A stretch of 64,000 bases of DNA from Linnemannia schmuckeri (Eukaryota; Mortierellomycota; Mortierellomycetes; Mortierellales; Mortierellaceae). This document shows positions 57,422-64,000 of the stretch, piece by piece (positions within the stretch are counted from its first letter, which is position 1; every line of letters begins with the position of its first letter). Location: positions 2,418,001 to 2,482,000 of the forward strand of contig JANATG010000004.1 of NCBI GenBank assembly GCA_029449235.1, in the 5' to 3' direction. A model generated the notes under the pieces. The model was not told the origin of the DNA. It searched no databases and saw only the letters and a program-made list of their open reading frames with translations. The position numbers and the translations under genes are program-made.

Positions 57422-59339
57422 ATGTCATCCTATCTGCCCTGGTACCTCTCCTATTCGATTGCAGCCGCAGCGGTCGCTGTGCTGAGTGGAGGAGCGCTTC
57501 TCTACCACTACCAGTGCGAAATCATATATCCGGCTAACTTCCCAGAGGGCTCCAGGAAACATGTACGCCCGATAATTGTGAAACGCTTTCTCGTGAGAGA
57601 TGTCCGCCAATTGGTTCATATTCTTTCCCACATTTTTTTTTGCGTTTCCTGTTTGCTGACAAGCTCTTTTTGCTCGTTTTTCTATCCCTTTCTTCGACTT
57701 TCTCCTCTGTAACTTGTGTATTCTTGTGTAATTTGTGTGTGTATGTATATGTGAATGTGGCGTGGTTCATTCATTGTCAAATAGGTCGCCAAGCCCTCTC
57801 AATATGGTTTGCCCTACGAGGACCTGACTCTGACGACACCCGACAAGGTGAAAATCAAGGCTTACTTGATCAAGCACCCTGACGACAATATCGCTCGCAA
57901 GAGACCTACTATCTTGTACCTCCACGTATGTTACCTTTTCTTGTTTTGGCTGAGTCAAATGCACATCTTTTACGTTTTTAAAAAAGCGGATACTAACGAG
58001 AATTATTTACTTTCTTGTTGTCCGTGTCCTCCGCGTTGGGTAATGTTTATATTATTTAGGCAAATGCAGGCAATATGGGTCATCGTCTGTCGATTGCCGA
58101 TGTCTTCTACAAGGAGTTTGGCTGCAACGTCTTTATGCTCTCCTACCGCGGGTAATTCAATTGATGCAGTTTTTTTATACGGCGCATTATCATTGAGAGA
58201 AAGATGATTGATTGCTTGGCACAGTCACGAAGAATGATACACGCGAGATTATTTTGAAGAATATTATGCTGACCAGTAACATCTATTGTTTTTTTTGTTC
58301 ATCTAGGTATGGATTGAGTGAAGGCAGCCCCACCGAAAAAGGTCTTCGTCTGGATGCTCAGGTACTTTTAAAGGACATTTTGCAGAAGCTGCTGACCTTC
58401 GTTAATATGAGCTAGCATCGAAGGGATTACCAAGATATTTACCGATCAATTTTCTACTTATACTAGACGGCTCTGGACTTTATCAAGAAGCACCCCGTGA
58501 TTTCAGAGACAAAGTTGATCGCGTACGGTCAGTCGATTGGAGGTGCAGTGTCTATCGATATTGTTGCCAGGAATGAGGACAAGTTTTCGGGATTGATCAT
58601 CGAAAACACCTTCCTTAGCCTTGTAAGTGTCCTCGCACGCGCTGTTCTGCGGACGAACCCTAGAGTTTGTCCGCAGTACAGCGCGTGCGAGGATGTTAAA
58701 ACTGTTTTTTGTCGCGGTCGTTTGTAGTATGGGTACCACACCTCCGGCGGATTGCGAGTAGCAAAGATGCATCTTTTTCTAATGGTGAAGATGAACATTT
58801 GTTGTTCGAAATCTGCCGGGGGTGTGGTACCAGGACTACGCTCGTTACTTGGTTTCAGGACTTGCTTCATTTCGGCGTGCCAGAGAGAAAGCGTCTCAGT
58901 TACCGAGAGAAAAGAAAAGGAATCCCTCTTTTTTTCATTTCCGCTTACCCTGTCCCAATTCTTTTCTTTTTTGTTAACGAACTAACCCAACCAATATATC
59001 TATCTTTCATCATTCCAAAAAAATTAGCCCAAGGTGATCCCCCATGTGCTTCCTATGATTAGCAAAGTGGTCTTCCTGTGCCACCAAGTCTGGGACTCTG
59101 AACGAATGATCCAGCAGATCACCCGCTTGCCTGTCTTGTTTCTCTCAGGACGCAAGGACGAGCTCGTCCCACCCACACATATGCAGGAGTTGCACCGACT
59201 TCTCGACACCACCGGTGAATCTGTATGGCGCGAGTTCCCTGACGGAACCCATAATGATACTTGTCTCAAGCCCGGGTACTTTGAGGCCATCAAGGCCTTC
59301 CTGGAAGGGATCGTGAGTGGCGTTGTCCGTAAAAATTGA
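57422..59339 (+). CDS. ABHD13/Bem46-type alpha/beta hydrolase, membrane-anchored
   Basis: Predicted 298 residues; exons 57422-57562, 57785-57925, 58060-58151, 58307-58361, 58467-58622 and 59028-59339. A single N-terminal membrane anchor (YSIAAAAVAVLSGGALLY) precedes a Bem46-like serine hydrolase domain: ANAGNMGHR (oxyanion region), FMLSYRGYGLSEGSPTEKG restored over the exon 3/4 join, nucleophile elbow AYGQSIGGAVS, acid in LFLSGRKDELVPP, and catalytic His in FPDGTHNDT. Fungal Bem46 is implicated in polarity and hyphal growth; human ABHD13 acts as a depalmitoylase. The substrate here is unknown. Intron 5 (58623-59027) carries two inverted repeats. Confidence 0.9.
58631..58692. repeat. Intronic hairpin 1: 27-bp stem, 8-nt loop
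   Basis: Arms 58631-58657 and 58666-58692 pair with one mismatch and one G-U. It begins 8 nt after the exon 5 donor, so it could affect splicing or be processed as a hairpin RNA. Confidence 0.88.
58724..58839. repeat. Intronic hairpin 2: about 50-nt imperfect arms
   Basis: Arms about 58724-58777 and 58788-58839. The outer parts (GTAGT...GGTACCACACC and its complement) pair best and the inner parts are diverged. Together with hairpin 1 it may be a foldback transposon remnant. Confidence 0.75.
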
Positions 59340-59541
59340 TCCCATTTTTTTTGTAGGGATTAAGCGCTCTTGGTGTTGTGCGCGTAGTAGAAGGAAAGGT
59401 GGGAAGGAAGGTGAATTTTTGGCGGATAGCATTTTTCTCTTTCTCAATACATATTTTCCTTTTCTTCTGCTGTTTTGTATCCATGCCTCAGTGTTTAACA
59501 AGCAACAAGTACATATATTTTATAACTCTGTACGGGGGTTT

Positions 59542-60352
59542 CTATGAGATGATGCAGCATGTAGTCCGACAGTGCCGGTTGCGATCCTTGACCAAGTACT
59601 CATCGACATCCTTGGCCTGTGCTTTCGCTTGCTCCAACCTATCCTCCTCCTCCTCATTTTCCGAATCAGTCTCACTATGACTGTCAAAGCCCTCCCCGGG
59701 TATCCGTATCCGCGTGTCGCTACCATACGATGTCGAGCCACTACCACCGCCACCACTTCTGCTTCCAAAAAGCAACGGCTGCGATGCTGTGGGTGTGGGG
59801 CGACGTCCTGCTTCTGAGGACGAGAGTGCTATCTTTTGGGTATTGTTCCAGAGTAGCCATAGTCCTTCGTCTGCTTCTTCCTGTCCTGCTTGAATTTCTT
59901 CCGCGTCTGGTTCTTCCAGTATTTGGGGTTGTGTTTCTGTCAGGGTTTAGGAATTGATGAGGGGTTAGTATGTCAGGTCGGTTGAGGGCAATTTGGACGA
60001 AGGGAGGAAGGGAGAGTTTGATGAAAACAAAGGTGGTGATGTTTGTACCTGGGTGTGGATGCCTCGCAGACTTGTTATTTGTTCTATCGTTCCTCTTCTT
60101 GATGCTTTCCAACTTGGCCTCTATACATACGTTTATACATATTGAGAGGTAGGAGAGAGAAGGCACAGAGAAATGTTAGTGGTAAATATTTTGGAAATAG
60201 TGTCACTTCTACTACCAGGACGTAGTGAAGCGTAGTATGTTACCAAGTCGTTCGACATGGAGTTCTGATTCTGTCCGGAGACTCCATTCAGGTGCCTTTG
60301 AGGTTGTGATGGTATTGGAAGCTTCCAGCTCTGGCCATGCAGGGTCCGACAT
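59542..60352 (-). CDS. Small acidic protein ending in a CaaX prenylation box
   Basis: Predicted 191 residues; exons 60352-60244, 60120-60049 and 59936-59542. It starts MSDPAWPELEASNT. The middle is acidic (PQILEEPDAEEIQAGQEEADEGLW) and is followed by a Gly/Ser-rich SGGGGSGSTSYGSD and an acidic run ENEEEEDR. The C-terminus is HCRTTCCIIS. The last four residues C-I-I-S form a CaaX box (Ser at X favours farnesylation), with a second Cys just before it that could be palmitoylated. No GTPase or other catalytic domain is present, so it is probably a membrane-tethered adaptor. I do not recognise the family. Exon 1 uses donor 60243; the other nearby donor gives an immediate stop after joining. Confidence 0.66.
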
Positions 60353-60731
60353 GATGTATGCGTGTGTCCTGAAGTGAATGTAAAAAAAAGGATGTGTGAA
60401 TGTGGGTGAAGAAGTGAGATGAAAAAAGTTCAGAGTTGAGTTTGAAGAAAAAAAGAAAGAAAGACGACTGCTCAAAAAAGAACGAAATATGTGTGCTCTG
60501 ACCATTCGATTTAATCCGCTATTTTTATATGAACACTTTGGGCTTTGAGGCTTTGAGGCTTTGAGCCGACAGACACATACAAGAAATACATACTTTGCAC
60601 ACATGAGGATGGGGATCGACACTTTTTTGTTGTTTAATGTTAATTAATAAATAGGTGCTTGTTTGTTTGTAAAAGTACAAGGGTAGAATAGAGAATGAAT
60701 GCATGAATAAAAAAAGAAAAAAAAAGTACAT
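60353..60731. other. Intergenic upstream of CaaX protein
   Basis: AT- and A-rich leader. There is a triple ggctttgag repeat (60540-60564). No gene is seen. Confidence 0.45.
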
Positions 60732-63216
60732 CTACCGCCAAATATCATCAGAAAACGGCGGCTTCTGTGCGCAAATAACCTTCATAACCAGCTCCGCATT
60801 CTCCGCCGCGCACTCCATAACCATCAACCCAATCGTCTTCTCAAAAATTCCCTCCTCCAACCGGTTGATCTCAATAATTTCCTCCCGCAAAGACTCGACC
60901 ATCGACAGGTACGCCTGCATCGCAATGTTGCCGCGTCGACCCGCCCATTCGCCCATCGGAATACCATACTCATAACACTCAACATTAATCAACCCAGCCC
61001 CTAGGATAGTTGGCATCAAGGCCTCAACCATCTGCATAGGGTTCAGTCCAGAACTCAACGCCGCCGTCTCGACCCACCGGTTAACCTTCAAGGACTCCAC
61101 ACCAGCACGGACCACCATCCCATTGGACTCTGCCAATTGGATCCACCCTCCCGGCCGAGTTAACCTGCCCAATTCTGCGAAGTGTGGCGTCCATTCCATA
61201 AACTGGGTCCTGAACGCTCCTAATCGCTGATGAACAAGATCGAATTCTCCTTCCTGGTCCTTGACATCCCGCAGCTTGAACTTGCAATTGTCCGGGATCC
61301 GTTGTGGTAACCGCGCCACGTCCAGCATCGGATCCAATGCATAGACAATCGTCCTAGGGTGTTTAATCGCCATATCCTGTTGTTGTCATGTCGCAGCAAC
61401 AAAGGAGGTTTATGTAAGTGATGGGAGTCCATTGTTGCGCTATTCAATAAAGTCGCAGAAAGAGAACAACAACAAGAAGAATATAGTTACCATGGCCCAT
61501 TCGCCGGAGGAGCAGTTAATATCGATGACCTTGCGGAAGGGCTTTCCGACGGGCGCCATGAGGTCGAGCTCAAAGGTGATCCGGTTCATGTAGAAGGGGC
61601 TATGCAAATGCATTATTACAACAACCAAAAATAAACAAAAAGATCAGTGATCAGTTAAAATCAGTTATTTCGCCCACACTAAAATCAAGGAGTCCTTTGG
61701 TAGCATTTCTCAACTATCACACGCACACACTAAGGACAAAATACACACACAAGTCAAGAAGAACAAGAGGGCAAAGCAAGGGCAAGGGAAAGCCACAAGT
61801 TGAAAAAAATTGCAAAATGTAAGCACAAGAGAAAAAGTACCAAGCGCTCACGAAAAAAGTGAAAATGAAAGTGCTTGCTTACCTATCGGGGTGGTCGAGC
61901 TCATCAGGAGTGACATGGATCACCCAACCAGGGGTATCAGTGTCCGGGTTGAACGTCAGAGCATTCGCCACATCGTCCAGCCAACGGTAAATACGTTCAC
62001 GCTTGTCGGTCTCACGAGGGTTAGTGGGGTATTGTTTGACAAGACGAGCAAACACCTGGTCCGCTGCCGGTGCCTTGTTCGCCGCCAGCATCGGGTTTTC
62101 AATCAAGGGTCCTGCTTGCGCCAACATATCCGCCGTCTTTGTCAGGGGCATCGATTCCATGGCTGTCACATAGAGGTTGCTGCTGTCGGTGTTATAGTTC
62201 AGGGTATTAGTGTTATTATTGTTGTTAAGAGGGATAGTGTTGCTGTTGTGGTTGTTATTGTTGGCATAGTTGTTGTAGTCGCTTCTTATCCGACTGTCGG
62301 CTTTGGATTGTCTAATAGGCTGTTGCTGGTGTTGGAGTGATGAAGGGTGATAGCTGTTGGATTGTTGCAGTTGTTGTTGACTCTGTCCTCCATGGTGACC
62401 GTATCCGTTCTGGAAGGAGGAAGGGCGCTGATGATGAGGAATGTCCATGAAATCTGATGACATCTGACCCCGTTTGCCCTTGCTTTCCTCGTCTCTGTGT
62501 CCATTGATGGGTGCAGGCGAGGCCATGGACATGCGCTGCTGCTGCTGTTGTTGGTGTGGTTGGCTGTGGTACTGGGTATGCGGCTGATAATTCAGGGACG
62601 CCGAGTATTGGGCAGGCGATGGAGAGGCGAGAGCCGAATTTCGGCCTTGTGATTGGCGCATCGAGATGGGTGACGCTCGCATCTGTTGCTGCTGGTGCTC
62701 GCTCTCCCACTGCTGGTGCTGATAGCTCATCTCTGGGAGTCCTCTGCTCAGTTCCCCAGTTGACATGGCCGTGGCTGTGCGAGGCACCAGTCCTGAGCTC
62801 CGGAGTCGCTGTGAGTTGGTCTTTATCTCGTTGCTGATGTTGCTGCTGTTGATGGGGTAGTCTGTATCTGGAGGGGGGCCTGGACCCAGAACGGTGGCTC
62901 GTTTAACCCTGGAGCCATACTGGAGCCGGAGACTTGAGTCGGACGCCTTCTTTTGTTGGTCTAATCGACCGGGGCTAGAAAGGTTGTTGTGGAAAGCACC
63001 ACCGGGGAGTCCGGGGGCTACAGTCGATCCATGGATAGAATAGTGTCCACTGTCATTGGTGATGGGTTGACTGGAGAAGGCATCGTGGGTTGAAGGGCCG
63101 TTATTGTGGTTGTTGTGGTTGTTTTTGCTAGAGTTGTTGATATTCTTTGAGGCGTGTTTTGCTTGCTTGCGGCTCTGACCAGCGGGATTGGCTTGGCGAG
63201 ACTTGGAGTTTCCCAT
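60732..63216 (-). CDS. SAM-dependent methyltransferase with disordered, probably N-myristoylated N-terminus
   Basis: Predicted 695 residues; exons 63216-61883, 61599-61491 and 61376-60732. It starts MGNSKSRQ, which fits the N-myristoylation pattern (Gly2, Ser6, basic 7). Residues 10-370 are disordered and rich in Asn, Gln, Ser and His with several poly-Gln/Asn runs. A globular region follows (PLIENPMLAANKAPAADQVFARLVKQYPTNPRETDKRERIYRWLDDVANAL), then a Rossmann methyltransferase: YMNRITFELDLM, motif I FRKVIDINCSSGEWA, motif II VYALDP, post-I region and LTRPGGWIQLAESNG. The fold resembles the methyltransf_25/LaeA-like group of fungal regulators. The acceptor substrate is unknown. Start ATG 63216 is the only one giving the myristoyl motif. 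Confidence 0.8.
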
Positions 63217-64000
63217 GGGCCACCACGTTATTGTTCCTTGTTGTTGGAAAGTTGCTGTTGTTATGTTTCTGAGGTGTGAGTTTATGCTAAGCAGGGTTCA
63301 AAAATGGATTTCCAAGAAATACAACACCAACAAACGCTTTAAAAAGCAAGTTTAAACAAAAAAGAGAAAGACTTGGTGTCGTGGGTATGTGTTTGTCGTT
63401 CTTTTTTTGTTGCCGTTGTTGTGTTGTGTAGTTCAGTTGTAGGCAAGCAAACAAGCCCCCTTTTGAGTATCAGATGTTGAACGTGAAAGAGAGAGAAAGA
63501 AAGAAAGAGAAAGAAGAGCGCTGTGGAGTATAGAGAGGAAAGGGTATTGAGTATCTGAAAAAAGGGTATGAATGGGTTCGTCAGGAATGAAAAAAGAGGA
63601 ATGCAAGCGTTGTTGAATGAAGGCGTGGGAGGGATGAGAATGGGGGTGGTGTGCACTGGTCGGAGAATCAGGCGACCGACGGAAGGGAAAAGGAGGACAC
63701 GGAGGAGAAGGAAGAGAGGGACAAAGGAGTGTGTGTGTGTCCAAGGAGGAGGGGCAATGACAAGAAAAGAGGAGGAGGGTTGAGTGGGTAGGTGAGGAAG
63801 AGAAAGAGAGACGGAGACAGGAGTGGAGGTGAGGAAGAAGGAAGGAAGAAGGAAGGACAAGGAAGGAGAGGAAGGAAAGGGACGAGAAGAGAAGGCAGGA
63901 GGAAGAGGAAGAGGAAGAGGAAGAGGAAGAGGAAGAGGAAGAGGAAGAGGAAGAGGAAGAGGAGGAGAGGTGCAGGGAGAAATAGAGAGATAGAGAGAAA
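63217..64000. other. Upstream region of methyltransferase gene
   Basis: Purine-rich on the + strand throughout (pyrimidine-rich in the sense of the gene). No other gene is seen to the right edge. Confidence 0.5.
63900..63963 (+). repeat. GGAAGA hexanucleotide microsatellite, about 10 units
   Basis: Perfect head-to-tail GGAAGA units at the right edge of the window, within a purine-rich stretch. Confidence 0.95.

Overview
This window looks like nuclear DNA of a filamentous fungus, most likely an early-diverging one of the Mortierellomycota or Mucoromycota. That placement is inferred. Supporting signs are compact genes with many short GT-AG introns, CT-rich upstream regions, long A/T homopolymers, an Argonaute, a NACHT-WD40 STAND protein, and relics of LINE-like, SINE, LTR and Fanzor-like elements. 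There is no bacterial-style operon and no biosynthetic cluster.

The left part (1-20.6 kb) is ordinary housekeeping chromosome. In order it holds: the 3' part of NAA15 (+); a large coiled-coil protein (-); a secreted M28 aminopeptidase (-); a KDM8/JMJD5-type JmjC protein (-); the replicative helicase subunit MCM4 (-); the LCB2 subunit of serine palmitoyltransferase (-); and a secreted LPMO-like protein with a mature N-terminal histidine (-).

The middle (20.6-44.6 kb) alternates gene-poor stretches with a 1711-residue STAND NTPase (helical N-terminus, NACHT, pentapeptide-like linker, about 13 WD40 repeats), S-formylglutathione hydrolase, a complete Argonaute and an F-box-like protein. Hidden in it are a decayed tail of a second STAND protein (23.8 kb) and a decayed Fanzor/TnpB-like nuclease gene (38.3-39.1 kb).

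The 44.6-53.1 kb region is a graveyard. It holds a Golgi-type glycosyltransferase pseudogene with three in-frame TGA codons, two LINE-like 3' fragments each lying head-to-head just upstream of a tRNA gene (Ser-AGA and Leu-CAA), and a solo LTR nested in one fragment. It also holds a tRNA-derived SINE with a perfect 14-bp target duplication in the other fragment, and a third STAND tail.

The right part (53.5-64 kb) returns to intact genes: a divergent septin-like GTPase, a TMEM70-like mitochondrial protein, an ABHD13/Bem46-type hydrolase whose fifth intron carries two strong hairpins, a small protein ending in a CaaX box, and a methyltransferase with a predicted N-myristoylation signal and a long disordered N-terminus.

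All gene models below were spliced by eye: donor and acceptor positions were chosen so that reading frames join. No similarity search could be run, so family names rest on recognised motifs.
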